Assembly (NCBI GenBank): GCA_029783825.1 | Contig: JAREIK010002280.1 | Location: 124,001-188,000 of the forward strand | Direction: 5' to 3' | Length of the DNA: 64,000 nucleotides | DNA from: Sapria himalayana | Taxonomy: Eukaryota; Streptophyta; Magnoliopsida; Malpighiales; Rafflesiaceae | In this document: positions 24,452 through 38,089 of the stretch, one piece after another | How the letters are laid out: every line of letters starts with the position of its first letter | How positions within the stretch are numbered: the stretch's first letter is position 1 | The notes under the pieces: model-generated | What the model saw: only the letters and a program-made list of their open reading frames with translations | The model's database searches: none | What the model was told of the DNA's origin: nothing | Translations under genes and position numbers: made by a program

Positions 24452-27400
24452 TAACCACTATATATACATAGATAAAAAATTCAAACAAAAAATATGTTGT
24501 ATAGTTAAAGGATTGCACTAATGAGTTGGTAGGGTCATGGCATACAAGGATTTCCTTGACTAATTTGATAGAGTTTCGGCCAAAAATTGATATTGAAACT
24601 ATTTATGACTTTTATTTTACCCTCTCTACTAAATACCTTTAAAACTTATAGATTTCGCTATTATTAATCAAAACTCTCCAAAGACCAAAACTCTAAGTCA
24701 TTAAATCAATCCATAATATTTTCATCCCAAAACCTATACATCATCATAAACCACCAAAATATATAAAAATATTTAATAGTTTGAATATCAAACAAACTCA
24801 CATATAAAAATAATTACTCATCCTAGAGCAATAGCTTCTCTCTATGTGACAGATTCTTTTTTATTTATAAGAAATGCTATAACTAGGTTTTTTTTGCTAC
24901 AATTAGGTTTAAGTGTCATAGGATTTAAAAATTAGTAGAGCAACTTTAAGTGGAAATATTGATAGTCATCATGAGGTTTGTGTTTCATAACTATGCTTGT
25001 GAGTCATTGGATGTGTATATTTATTTATGTGGTGAATATAAGTATTTATTATATCACATATGCAAAAAAAAATTATTCAGCTTTTTTCCAAGTAATTTTT
25101 CTTTTAATATTCATATAAACTATCAAAATCTTTTTTTCTTTATTGAAGATCTCAAATGCCCATGTTATCTTCTTAGTATGCTATTTAACCTTCTTTTTAT
25201 TTGTTTGTTTCTTCAATCTTGCTTTATTTATACGCCCCCTAGGGCTTTTTCATCATTAGATGCCACAACTTTAGTGTATACCACAACTCCTTCTATAAAG
25301 TTTGTCCCGTTTCATCATGGATCTCCAAAGTCACAATAATAAGTATAGTTGTGGCTTTGACTTTAAACTTTCCTTTGCCCTTTTCATCATTTAACTCAAA
25401 ATTCATGGTGCTGAGTGAAGTCATGGCTTTGTATTGAAGCTTTTCCTTGCTATTTTCATTCTGCAACTTCAAAGTATTTTCTATCTTCTCACCATGAAAT
25501 CATATGTTTTTTCTTATCTTCATTATCCTAGACAGTATGAATAGTCCCCATCCATCATCTATGGTCTCAAAATTTTTTATCAAGACTTGAAGTTGTGCAT
25601 GTATCACTCTAGAAGAGCCTTGATATTTTTTTCTTAATGGAAATACAAATATACTTGAAAGTTCATTTATTAAGAATTGTTTCTAAGATGATATGATCAA
25701 TGATCTATCAATATTTCTTTTATTGAAGGTTGTACAATTCAAAATTCAATAATCACCTATTATTCATTTAATTATAAAAAATCTTCATTAGTATGCTCTA
25801 ATGGCCATGGTGGTCATTACAATGTGAGATAGAGGTTTGCACAAAGTTAGAATTTGATGCCATTATTTCTTATAATTTTTTGGAAGAAAAAATACCAACT
25901 ACTATCTTGGATTGAGGAAGAATGAAACTTTCATCTAATACAACTACTAGTTTTGTCCACAAAATAGGAGGCCACGAGATAGAGAAAGAATAAATGGTAC
26001 TCTACTCGCTTAATCTATTTTTTATTGTGCAATGTAATTATTAAGTAGGTATTCTAATTATGACACACAATATTAGAAAACAAAAAAAAAAATCCCAATC
26101 CTTTACACTTATAATTACATGGAGGTTTTATCAAGTGCATAAAGCTCGATAAAAATACTTTTTAAAATTAGAGAGACGGTGTCTGATGAGTAAAAAATTT
26201 TATATCTATCATTCTTAAATGAAAACACTTCTAATCACATCAATATATAACTTTGATACATGCATATAAGTGTTATCGAGTCTGGCCAAGTTGGGCAGGC
26301 GAGTCTTTTTTTTTTTAACTAATTATATTTTGGTTTCTATTTTAATATTAATTAATTTCAATGAGATATGAGTGATTTTATTTAATATGAGTGTTATAAA
26401 CAATTAATAAATGGTTAAGACTTTTTATATTTAGACACTTGTTTTTTGAAATTGAAGTGCAATGCATGACTATGGAAAAAGGAGAGGAGATAACCCCTTC
26501 CTTTTCCTAAAAAAAAATAGAGCATACTTTTTGAAAAAGAGCTATCAATTTGCATGGATATCAACCTCATTTTTGTGGCTCACAAGGTGGCCATGCAAGC
26601 ATGATTTCTAGGGGTACCATGGTGTGGCATGGCTGCTATGACATGGCAGCCATAGCACCATGGTGCGGAGGTGTAGTGAGAGCAAATTAAAATACATCAT
26701 GTTCATGGGATGTCTAGTTTTAGTCACATGAAAAAGAGAAGTTGTCACCCTTGCCCATGTTATGTAATGCATTTATAAAAACCTCACACAAGGTTTTCTC
26801 CCAAAAACCTTTTGTGATGTTTTTGGATAGAGAAGCAATCTTGTTTTGGAGATTAGGCTATCCCAATTTGTGATAATCTTTTCTTCTAATAATTTTTTAT
26901 GTATATGAAGATATGCTGAATGATTCAATGTTCGTGTGGTGTTTGTGTGGATGATATGTGAGAGTTTGTGCAGGTGTTTGTATAATGCCCAAGTGCTCAA
27001 GAATATACCAAAAAATATAAATGGATACTCGTGTTAAATTCCAATTTACTTGTTAAGTGGAACTTACAATTTATTGTAATTTAGACTATAATTGAGTGTT
27101 ATTTTGTTTGTATTTGAATACACACACACACACACACACAATATATATATATATATATATATTGATGTTTGAATTTATAATTCCATTTTGAGCATTTTAT
27201 AAATTTAATATATATACATATTGATGTTTGAATATACAATTTATTTTGGGTACTATATAAATTCAGAATAAATATATATATAACTTGATTGTGGACAGAA
27301 TATATATATTTAGAATAGAATGTATATACTTAAGAAAATTTATACACGTGTATTATGTGTGCATACACACACGCACACACACGCACATATCTATGTATGT

Positions 27401-27630
27401 ATATGTGTGTATGTGTGTATTATTGACAAAATATGTATATGAAATCCAAAATATTTGGAATCCGGTTTGTTTTGGTAAAATTAACTAGATAATTTAAAAA
27501 GATATAAAATCATAAAATAAATTATTAATCCTTTGTTAAACTAATGAAAAATTTCGAATTCATTCTTATTTTTTGGGCTAAATCTTGGGTGATCTCCAAC
27601 AATTGAAACACCAAATTTTTCCATAATTAA
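24452..27630. other. AT-rich spacer with no recognised gene
   Basis: No protein similarity is seen. It contains a near-perfect hairpin at 26617-26663 and (CA)n and (TA)n tracts near 27120-27160 and 27365-27415. The open frame at 24950-25339 has no recognisable domain. Confidence 0.45.
26617..26663. repeat. Short imperfect hairpin
   Basis: CCATGGTGTGGCATGGCTGC is followed, after a 9-base spacer, by GCAGCCATAGCACCATGG, an inverted partner with two differences. It is more GC-rich than its neighbourhood. It may be a remnant of a transposon end, but no target duplication was identified. Confidence 0.6.
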
Positions 27631-27642
27631 ATATTCAATTTT

Positions 27643-27985
27643 GGGAAATTTGTGTTTTTATACACCATAACCAAAATAATTTAAGTTTTGATGCACTATA
27701 ATTTAAATAATTAAAAAAACCAAACTTAAAAATATTTAAGTTTTGTGCACTAGAATACAACAATCCAATTTTACCCCTCACAAGTCACATATTAAAAAAA
27801 ATTATATTTTCCAATTTAAAAATCAGTTTATTAAATCATAAACCATTTTGGTTTTTATAAAGAATGTATAAAAATTGGATTTGATAAAATTGGGATTCAA
27901 CCTATGTCTTCAATAATACAAATTACCTCTTTGTCACCTAAACACACACAACAAATCAATTATCATAGGATTAAGATATATATAT

Positions 27986-28024
<39 letters not shown>

Positions 28025-28248
28025 TATTTATATTTATATTTATATTTATATTTATATTTATATTTATTTATTTATTTATTTATTTATATATCTACAAATA
28101 TTTATGTGTGTGTGTGTGTGTGTGTATACACACACATACATACATGTTTTTATACACACACACACACACATGCACAACTATTATTTGTGCATCTAGATAA
28201 ATAAATAATTATATAGACTCAACACACACACACACACATGTGTGTGTG
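27643..28248 (+). repeat. Left inverted arm of the MULE-like element
   Basis: About 600 bp, AT-rich, ending in a (TATT)n, (TATATT)n, (TG)n and (CA)n cluster at 27980-28248 that borders CACTA-1. The words CTTCAATAATACAAA and CAACAAATCAATTATCATAG have counterparts in reverse orientation in the right arm. Confidence 0.75.
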
Positions 28249-29089
28249 TACTACAAAAAAGACAAAATCAGAAATGCTCTATTATGTTTCTAATTCTGTC
28301 GCTATGGTTGAATAATGGTGGATTTAGAATTGGATTAATTTCGTTTCTATAATCATTCTCTCTAAATTTAGAAATGGATTAAGCAATGACGAATTTATAA
28401 ATAGTGACAGAAAAAATATGTCATTGAATTTAGTGACGGCAAAGAAATATTGGATTCCATCACTAATTCTGTGATGTAAAAATTAGAAATGTATAATTCG
28501 TTTCTAAATTATGTATGATGTATATAATATACAATTACATATAGAAACTATATAACCTGCAACCAAATAAATTCATTTCTAAATGAGCGATGGATCATTA
28601 AAGAAACCTAAGAATCCATTTCTATTTAGAAACATTTTTAGAAATGGAATAGCCCTACAAGAAAAATCTCATTTAGCTAGGGACAATTCCCTAGCAAAAT
28701 GGGCATTTTCCGTCACTAAACAGAATATAGCAACGGATTACCGACGGATCGGTTCCTTATCTAAATTGCATCTTGCTAAAATTTAGCAACGGAAATTGTC
28801 CCTAGCTAAAAATTTAGCGATGGAAAAATTCATTGATAAAAAAGATAAATTTCCTAGCTAAATTAGTAAGGTAAATGAGAATTTCTATCGCTAAATGAAA
28901 ATAACGACGGATTATTTCCTAGCTAAAGTGCTGGTCTATCAATTTTAGCGATGGATATAGTCCCTAGCTAAATAAATTTAGCGGCGTAAAATCAGTCACT
29001 AATTTTAATATTTCCCTAACTAAATTAGCAAGGAATTTTTCCCTTGCTAATTTAGCAAGGGATTTCCCTAGCTATTTTAATTTCAAAAA

Positions 29090-31120
29090 TAATTTCAGAA
29101 TTTAATTTATTTTAAAATTTTTAAATTAAAAAATTTAATATTTTTATATCGAATTGAATAAAAATTGAAACTATAAATAATTTATAATAAACAAAAAATA
29201 AAATCATTTAATATCTTATTCTAATTTAATATTTTACATATTTGAAACAAAAAAATAACAAAATTTAATTTTATCTTATTCATCAATGTATCAACCAACA
29301 GTGCATAAAGCATAATATATCCATTTATTGATGTTGCTTTCTCTCCCTTTGCTCCTATGATGATCATTTTTCTACTGCGACAAAGTTGTCCGAGTCACAT
29401 CACGTAATGTCTAATGAAAAATCCCATCACTTATAAAATTTTTGTATGAGAAACAATGCGATATCATATCTGTAAGATATTCAAACCACTTGGTCAAATA
29501 AAAAAAAGTTATATTTTGATTCATATATAATTCTGTAGTATATATGTAAATATATACTAGCATTTCACTCATACATATATTACTGCAGTATATGTACATA
29601 AAATTAGAATTATTATGTATACATATAAACTGAGTATAAATATACTCAGTATATATGTACATAAAATACTACAGTATTATATGTATGTATATACAAACTT
29701 TATTCGTAAGTATATACCTCATTTGGTGCTATTACTGCTGCTCCAGCTGCCGCTCCAGCTGCTGCTGCTGTTGCTAATGTCGCTACCAATACCACTACCG
29801 CTGTCGCCACTGTCGCCGTTGTCGCCACTGCCTCTGCTACCGCCGATGCCGTCGCTACTGCCACCGCTGCCCCCACTTCCGGTGCTGCCACTGCATGTCG
29901 CAGCTGTGCTACCGCCACCCCTGCCGCCGTCGCCGCTACTGCCGCTGCCACCTCTGCCTCTGCTGCCGCTGCTTCTGGTGTTGCCGCTGCTTCCGGTGTA
30001 GCTACGGCTATCACCGCTGCTTCTAGTGTTGCCGCTGCCTCAAATGCCACCGCTACTGGTCCCGCCGCTACTGCTGCCGCCACTACAGCCCCCACTGCTA
30101 CCACTGATGCAACCACTACCGCCACTGCCACTTCCGCCACCATCACTGCCATCACTTCCATCGCTGCTACTGCTGCTGATAATAAGTTTTTACATACCTA
30201 TAATAGGCTAAAACTCCACCCAAAAAATTCGGAGATACAAAAATATTTTCACAGATATATAAAAACAGTTATTATAGACATGAACAAACACAAATTAAAG
30301 TTGATTGTCATACAGCTTAAACTAAAATTTAATTAAATAATTTAATATTTTTATATTTAATTTAATAAAAACAGAAACTATAAGTGAAAATTTTAAATTC
30401 AACAAAAAAAATTCTTTTAATAACTTATTCTAACAATATTTTAAATAACTAAACAAAAATATAACAAAAATTATATTACATCTTATTAATCAATATATCT
30501 GTCGATTGTGTATAAAGTATAATCTATCAATGCATTGACGTTGGTTTCTCTCCCTCTGCTCCTTCGATCATCAACTTTTCACTACGAAAAAGCTGTCCGA
30601 GTCACGGTGCTTCATGTCTGTTGAAAAATCCCTTCACTTATACAAGCTTCTTATGGAAAACAATGCGGTACCATATCTGTAAGAAATTTAAACAACTAAA
30701 TCAAATCAAAATAAATTAAAAAAAACTATGTTTTGATAAATATATATTACTGCAATAAATATGTACATATATACTAGAATTTCACTCGTACATATATTAC
30801 TATAGTATTTGTACACATAAATTGCAGTATTATGCGTACATATATACTGAGTACATATATACTCAATATATATGTACATAAAATACTGTGGAATTATACG
30901 TACGTATATATTGACTATATACGTACGTATATACCACATATGTTGTCATTCCTACTTGCTCTCGATGTCGTTGCCACTGATGCCACTGCCACTGCTGCCA
31001 CTATCGTTACGACTACTGTCGATACTGCTGCCGCTGTCATCGATGCCGTCGCCGCTGCTGTCGTCGCTGCCACTGCAATGGCTGCTACCGCTGCCATTGC
31101 TGCCCCACTGCCATAATATT
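29090..31120. repeat. Duplicated block of about 1.2 kb with GCN-rich tracts
   Basis: About 29090-30180 and 30330-31115 are two direct copies: an AT-rich part, then TTTCTCTCCCT-TGCTCCT, GTCCGAGTCAC, ATATCTGTAA, then a run of CTGCTGCC-like triplets (29729-30180 and 30955-31110). The triplet runs give Ala- or Leu/Pro-rich open frames on both strands. I regard these as simple-sequence artefacts and not as genes. The block lies at the left end of CACTA-2. Confidence 0.8.
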
Positions 31121-31325
31121 TTTTCTGTAATGGGAAAAATATTCAGAAGGCTATGAAGCCATTCTCTAGTTGTCATGCTGCAAATGGATGATTGACCCTA
31201 TTTTGATTAAAGAAAGTTACATGCAGTATAAAATGACATAGTAATAACATTTTCCCCATAAGTCTTAAGAAAAAGTAAGGACTGACATGCACATTTTAGT
31301 TCATTGCCAAGGAAGCTTATTACAA

Positions 31326-31473
31326 TCAAGGAGCACCAACTTGATCTAAGAAGAGCCGTAGCTTTGATTTAGTTTTCAAGTTGAAACTAGCAGATGATGC
31401 ATTTTCACAATCAAAGAATAGATCTTGTTTCACTTCAGCAAGGTGCACATCAATTGCTCTCAATAGTTTTTTC
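31326..31473 (-). pseudogene. Exon fragment resembling a COP1-interacting protein 7-like gene
   Basis: A splice-acceptor-like TTTTTTTCTTGTAG precedes an open segment on the minus strand: KKLLRAIDVHLAEVKQDL, then FFDCENASSASFNL, then KLRLFLDQVGAP and a stop. I recall a plant segment LLRAIDxRLxxVKQDL...FGAxRLNEAC from large COP1-interacting-protein-like proteins, and this fragment follows its pattern until the stop where RLNEAC would begin. That recall is not verified. Only about 49 codons remain, so if the assignment holds this is a captured, non-functional exon piece within CACTA-2. Confidence 0.4.
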
Positions 31474-31949
31474 CTACAAGAAAAAAAAAGGTAACACTGA
31501 AGCTTAAGATTGAATTAGTGAACATATACATACACTTCTCAAGTTATTTAATGTGTGGAAGAACATAACCTCCAGCTATCCGCTATGGCCATAAGACAGT
31601 TTTAAATCTGGATAATCCTGTTTGTGCAGAAGCCATTTCCATATTGAACCAGACATCTGCGTTGAGCCAGCTTTGTGCACAAATAGAGAAAACAACTAAA
31701 ATGGACTCATCTTAGAGTTATACCTATTGTCTTTAGTCCTCGGACAATTGCTACAATTAGTAATAGTCAATTCTAAAACATTTTTTCTTCGAAATTTTAG
31801 TTATTCATGGTTGCAGTATGTATTTCAATTGCATCTTTAAACATACAACACCCACTCCAATCATCCAGTATTTTTTTTCTTGGAGATGGTGTTTTTGCAT
31901 CTGAATATGCATTAAAGATGTACTATTAGGTTGAGAAAAAATTGTTTTT

Positions 31950-32120
31950 GATCGCGAGTAAGCATCGAAGTCTTCTAGAATGTGACTGATTGCTTTGTAA
32001 AGGCTGATGGTTCTAGACTTCACTTCCTCCAAGTTGAGTTGCTGCAGTATTGCCTGGTTGAGCTTCTCAATGGCAGCAACTTGCTGGAGGTTTTGTTGTT
32101 GTTGCTCTGGCAAGCCAACT
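31950..32120 (-). pseudogene. MED8: Mediator subunit 8 exon fragment
   Basis: An acceptor-like CACACAATAG at the right side is followed, on the minus strand, by GLPEQQQQNLQQVAAIEKLN, QAILQQLNLEEVKSRTISLY and KAISHILEDFDAYSR. This is the well-conserved N-terminal segment of plant MED8 (ERLNPAVQQQLNLExVKxRAISLxKAISRILEDFD). MED8 is a head-module subunit of Mediator, which links transcription factors to RNA polymerase II. After DAYSRS the frame goes on to 31805 but no longer resembles MED8, and neither the family start nor the rest of the gene is present. It is a captured exon inside CACTA-2, not a working gene. Confidence 0.7.
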
Positions 32121-32523
32121 TCTATTGTGTGAGTTTTTGTGCCTGCTATAAAATGAATGTAAATGTAATGCATGTACTGTTCGCATTCAATTTTTTAGAG
32201 AATATAATACATTAACGAAGGTGAAGCGCGCAAGAAGCTTGCATGAACTCACCCGCTTGACTCTCGATTCCCACTTTGATCCCGCAATGTAGTGCTTCGA
32301 AAATCAGAATTATTTTTTTGATATAATTTTGATCAAGGAAACACTATAAAAAACCATTTGTTTGTAAAGAAGCATTTAATGATTTAGTGCAGAAGCTCCA
32401 AATATAATCTCAATCAGTTCTGTCGTGATTGAAGCTTGATGAGTCATGTGGCCAAAAACCTAGTTGGTCGATACTGGTTCGGAAGAAATGAACTGAGAGA
32501 GCGAGTGAGAGAGAGTGAGAGAC

Positions 32524-32660
32524 CTATATAAATGAGAGCGAGGCAGCCAAGTAATTCCCTGGCATTTTTGCTAAAGCTATCCATGGCTACCATCTTGGCT
32601 CCCTATTCACTACAGGCGTTCTCAAGCACTACGTTGATGGTTGAACAAGACATGGAATGA
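32524..32660 (+). pseudogene. TATA-like box with a short plastid-transit-like ORF
   Basis: CTATATAAATGAGAG at about 32523 looks like a TATA box. It is followed 60 bp on by an ATG (32583) opening a 25-codon frame (MATILAPYSLQAFSSTTLMV, then EQDME and stop). Its start, rich in Ser, Thr and Ala, resembles a plastid transit peptide. The frame is too short to be a protein, and no donor site extends it convincingly. It may be the captured promoter and 5' end of a host gene. It is the only plus-strand fragment in CACTA-2 with this character. Confidence 0.3.
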
Positions 32661-32699
32661 AAAAAAACATAATAATAATTGTTTTTTGTGGGAGAGGAA

Positions 32700-35600
32700 T
32701 ATTACGGCACAATTGCTCTATTTGGGAGAGCGAGGTTGCTTACACATGAGAACTAAAACTTGGTCAGATTTTGGGGTGTTTCGCCCATTGTTTCTCCTCC
32801 TTCAATCTCGTAAGAATCTAATTCGCCCATCTTCCCACCATATTGGCTAATTCACATTCTTTCTCCACCACTTGTCACGTACACAAATTCGATAACAAAA
32901 TCTAGAAGGGACACATACAAGCAATATGAGTAATGAGGGAATAGAAAAACAAGCCTGCATATTGCAACAGTAATGGTGAATGAAGTATAAGTAATCAAAT
33001 TCAAGCAAAATGAGTTCCTCCAATTCACTTTTAAATTTTCACTAGCTAAATTATCCAAAAGCTGAAAAAAAAATAAATGGAGAGATCAACAACATACACA
33101 ACATTAAATATTAAAAAATATTTCAATAACAAAAAGATAATTCAAGTATGTTATGATCAAAATTTACTAGGATAATTACACTTGCACAAATTACAATCAA
33201 ATATTCACATGTCAAATAATTGCCAGTGTTAAATTTTAAAAGAGTATCCGACAACCAGCAGCTTGGGCCTCCTGTAAGATAGAACAGCATGATCGGGCAG
33301 AGAGATGAAAAGCTTTATCACACTGAGTAAAGAAATCTCATCGAGCCTGTTATGTTATAATTATATCACATCACTTTCATTAAAACACATTTCTAATATA
33401 ATCAAGCAAAAATACAGCCATTCAATACAATCAATCATAAAATCACACAAGCCCACATCAGTTCCTTGTGCATTTTTTCTCTACTTTCTATGATCCTTAA
33501 CCAAGCTTATATGCGCAGATGGACATGTATAACTATGTTAAAATATCAACCTGCCACATGTTTAATGCAAGTGTAAAGCAATTCAAACATTTTAATAATA
33601 ATAAAGAGTGGATTCGCAAATGTACAAGGGATTTGAAAATATAATCTTCCATCGCTTATGACAAGTACTTGTAATGAGTTTTAGAGAGTGGATTTGCAAT
33701 TGCCAACTCATGAGAGTTAATGTCTTTCTTGTCGAGACAGCACTGATTTGCAAATAAAGTAACAATCATAGAATAGAAAAATGCCACTAAACAAATTCTA
33801 ACTAAAATATATATTGCATTTAAGAGATGATTTCTTAAACTACACATTGGTCTTTGAGTGACTTTGAATATCTAATCAATGTGCCCTATAACCAAAAGAA
33901 TTCAAAAACTCAAACCTAGCAAAACAAGATGATGCCAACAATTGAATAGACACAACAAATGATACACAAACCAATTATCAACTTAAAAAACATTAAGATT
34001 CTTATTAACTAGATGATAAACATGTATTACATAGGCAATTGATTAGGTTTTTTTTTAATGATAAAAATGTAGCAATTTAGAAACAAGTAAATTCTTTAAA
34101 AAAATGGGTTCGTAGTTCATACTTGTTGGTGCACATTACTTGGTCCCAAGAACATCATAGTTTGATCCGTTGGTCTTCTGAATTCATGAAATTGTGTTCA
34201 AAATATTGCCAAAAGCATTCATGTCCTCCTACACTTTTAATATCGATTTGAATTTGGCAACAATTTAATGCATGGTAATGGGTTCGTTTTGAACAAAACA
34301 CTAGGAAGGATGCAATAAAAAACCAAAAAAATAGTTTCACCTGTATCTATTGATCCACTCTAGCATTCAAATTATCCAAAGATTCTTCCTTATGAAGAGT
34401 TTGTAGTGTATAAAGCAGGTGAGAATTGATATCATTTGAAAGATGTTGAATGAAGAGATTAATAATTGAAGGGGGATATGATTTGATGATATTAAAACAA
34501 AGTGAGATTAATAATCTTATTCTAGATTTAAAAATCTTATGAATTAGCATGGAATTTACTTAGACATAAAGATTTAAAACACTTATTTTACACATTTATC
34601 AGAAAATCTTTATAAATGAAAGATTTCTTAAAAGTTCATAGTAATTTATAAGTAACTACCAATTATAATTGATATATTTTAAAATCCAATTTTCAAATTC
34701 TTGTGGAATTCAAATAATGGATTACTATGTTCTTCCATTTGGTCTTCAACTTCATGACTTATTCAAATAATGGATTATCATATCTTTATGCGATGACAAA
34801 AATTTGTCCAAACTCTAAGAATAGTAAATCTCGAATTCAAGATTTATCATGCACGATCTCTTCAATCTTTTGAGGTAAGAATGTCAAGATAATATACTAG
34901 TACAATTTCTTTTCTTATCTAACCTTCATATTTTAAATGCTTCCAAATATTTAGATACGATAAGATAGATATGGAGATCACATTCACACCCAAGTACATA
35001 AGACTCTTGCTTTAACAAGATATATAAAAAGAGATAAATATCTCAACAGATTTACCCAATAACTTTGTAGAGACTGTGTTTGAAGAGACTATGTAATACA
35101 CAAAATTTTCAAGTGATTATTCATCTTAATATATTATTCTCTCATAAACAAATTTAACTTCAAAGTTATTATGAAAACCAATATTAGCATTTAAATGGTC
35201 GCATGATCAATACTTACGAGACAACCTCTTTTGAGGATAAGATGTTATACTCAAAATTATATGAATTAGAAAAAAAAATAACTCAAAAAATAATAAAATA
35301 TGTATAATGAGTATATAAAATCTCAACTTGGATTGTGTCTGCTCACATGTTGACAACTCATATATAAAGTATAAAAAAACATAAACAAAAATAAAATGCA
35401 ACATCCTCAAATTGATGTTTAAATATTTATGATATCAATTTAAAAAAAAATAAATTAAAATTTATTCAAGTCTTTTGTGAATATATTCACTTGTTATTTT
35501 ATTATATAAACATAAAATATACACATAATATTATTTTAGATCTTTTTTTTTGGAAAAAAAATTAATTCATTTTCTATATATTTTATTTGCTAGTGAAATA

Positions 35601-36900
35601 TCAAAATAATTATTATATATCATTATCATGAAATTTTCTTAATAATATTATTTATCATTATACACCTAAGAATAATCACTTGAGAAATTCTTAATAAAAT
35701 TATTTATCAAAATAAATAACAAAATATAATATCCACTACAAATTGATGAACAAATACTCATGATATCAAATTTTAAAAAAATTGTTGAGATTTATTCAAT
35801 ACCTTCATGAAAATATTCACTAGTTAATTTATTATATAAACATAAATTATACACATAATATAATCTTAAATCTTATTTTTTTGAAAAAAAAAATAATTCA
35901 TTTTATATACTTTATTTGCTCTTGAAACCTCAAAATTAATATTATATATCATTATCTAATTATTATAATATAAAATAAAAAGAAAAACAAAATAATATTC
36001 AATCTCTTCAAATAAATAATTAATCTAAAATATCTCACTTATGATCATTATCATCAGATTTAATTATGTATCTATATTAAATCTCAAAATAATTATTTAT
36101 TTATTATTTTTCAAATATATAAAATCCTAACTTAAATATGAATGCTCAAATAATTGTAAAAGCATTGATCCATAAAAGATATCTAGGGCCTAAAAATTTC
36201 ATCTCATCCTTCAGTATATGATAAGCTACATCTATCTGAATCTATAATAAAAAATCTAAATAATTATTAATTATGCTTATTATAATAATTATATCTGATA
36301 TTATAATAATCAGATAATTAATATTACATATGATTTTCTAATATGTGAGAGTTAGCTAAATAAATCAGATCAAACATAAATCTAATATTTTATTCAATCA
36401 AAATATCCATTACAATATAAGTCAAAGGATCAACTCAAAGTACATATATCAACTACATATCTTATCTATGACAATATAATCTCTCATTAAGATAATCTAT
36501 ATTTATCTGTGAATCTAAAAAATAAAAAAATTCAAATAAATATAAGATACCATTTAAATTACACTTATCTGATAATAATGTATTTGATATGTTGTATCAT
36601 ATTGATTTATTTTGTGATCTTTCGTACAACTCCATACTTCAAACTTTTATAATTAATATTTGAAACATGAAGATTTTTTTCAAACTAATAAAATAATTAT
36701 GTATTCTAAAAGACATGTGCTCATATATATCCGATGTGCCAGAAAATTTTGAATCCTTGGCACATTTATCATTACTCTATAAATTGCAAGGATTATTTAT
36801 AAAAAAATTAAAAAATGTATTCCTTGAGCACACAATATTTGCTAGAATATACACATAAAGCACATGGATGACGTTTTTATGTGTGTGTATTTTAGGACAA
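32700..36900. other. Interior of CACTA-2, nothing recognised
   Basis: Very AT-rich. A pair of diverged direct copies is visible at about 35420-35700 and 35730-35950 (TTATATAAACATAAA-TATACACATAATAT words). No exon or terminal repeat was identified on either strand. Confidence 0.45.
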
Positions 36901-36920
36901 TATAAAATAAGCATTCAAAC

Positions 36921-37022
36921 CTCAGCCATGAGTTTCTCTTCTAGCCTTAGATTGGTAATTCTTGGTGATGCGCCCAAGTTATACACCAACTGATCATCTA
37001 TTATGTCATTGCTTGTCAAATT
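36921..37022 (-). pseudogene. Isolated intact-looking exon, gene not recognised
   Basis: An AAAAAG acceptor-like end, 34 whole codons without a stop (NLTSNDIIDDQLVYNLGASP and RITNLRLEEKLMAE), and a following GTTTGAATGC donor-like site. Coding composition and splice borders fit a real exon of 102 bp in phase 0. I do not recognise the protein. It lies about 260 bp downstream, on the same strand, of the segment at 37285-37614, and the two may come from one captured gene. Confidence 0.4.
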
Positions 37023-37284
37023 CTTTTTATGAGTTATATTTGCTACTGGTGATCACTTCAGCTGTTGGATAAAAGAACAAATCCAAGAATACTATTGATA
37101 ATTGAAAACTAGTAAAGAAAGTGAATTACTTAATGGCCTTTTATAATTAAGTAGAAGTTGATAAAACAACTAGCTATCACAGTCATAGGTCCCATATAAC
37201 AAATTATGTTTAGGTGTTATGGGTCAAAAAAACAAAGCTGCTGCAATTTTCCATTAACAACTGCATTGTTCCAGACATGAAAGC

Positions 37285-37614
37285 TTAAATATTATGGAGC
37301 AACAAGATCTTTTTTGTTGAAATACGTGCAAAACCCAAGCGAAAATCATATGATAATGAATGAACAATTTTAGAGGCTTTAGATTGAGGAGCAGACAGTC
37401 TCTTGCGGGATCTTCCCTTACTGAATAGGCTTCCAAGGTAGTCCTCATCTTCGGCATCAGCCTTGATGTAACTATCATCACTTCTAACATCGTTGTCATA
37501 ATTTGATTTTGATACAGTGGATTTATGGGAGACCAGTGTCGATTGTACCAGCCTTCGGCTGGCTCTCCTTGGCCCAGGTTGCTGGACCACTCCAAAAGTG
37601 GCCGCCATCATCAC
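37285..37614 (-). pseudogene. Gene-fragment ORF with RRLVQSTL motif
   Basis: An open frame of 109 codons on the minus strand with MMMAATFGVVQQPGPRRASR, RRLVQSTLVSHKS, a Ser/Asp-rich stretch, then AEDEDYLGSLF and GRSRKRLSAPQSK. The basic patch and acidic stretch are typical of the N-terminus of a nuclear protein. The RRLVQSTL word recalls the start of plant ATAD5/ELG1-like AAA ATPases, but this is from memory and weak. The last 25 residues look like intron or junk. It is probably a captured first exon. Confidence 0.35.
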
Positions 37615-37920
37615 TAGCCTGTCGCCTGTCCATTAATACACTTCGACTGGTGTTGGCACTCCACTGATGGGTACTATGGGGAAATTTAAGGAGGGAAAAC
37701 ATACAAACCTGTGTCAACCTAGCAACATAAGTGATTTGTGTGAAAAAACTGAAAATTGAACATAATGATTTATTTTTTTGATTTTATTAATTACACATAA
37801 TCATCTATTCATGTATACTATACAAGTGGAGTAATTCAACTTTCTAAATACAATATATTAATTAGATTAACCACCAAGAAGACTAATTCTTCAAATACTA
37901 GGTCCATATTTAACAAATAA

Positions 37921-37954
<34 letters not shown>

Positions 37955-38089
37955 TTATTTAGCATCCCCTCAAACTCATGATGCACCAATTATAATCATT
38001 GATAGTTTGTCAACTAGAAAACGACAATGAAAATTTAACACAACTTAATAAAGAAGTCTACAAGCTATAAGGAAGAAAAAAAACAAAAA

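Noticed and set aside
27904..28200. 98-codon open frame on the plus strand
   Set aside because: It is a translation of (TTTA)n, (TATATT)n and (TG)n repeats in the MULE arm.
29615..31176. Ala-rich, Leu/Pro-rich and Ser/Gly-rich open frames
   Set aside because: They arise from triplet runs open in several frames on both strands; no family similarity.
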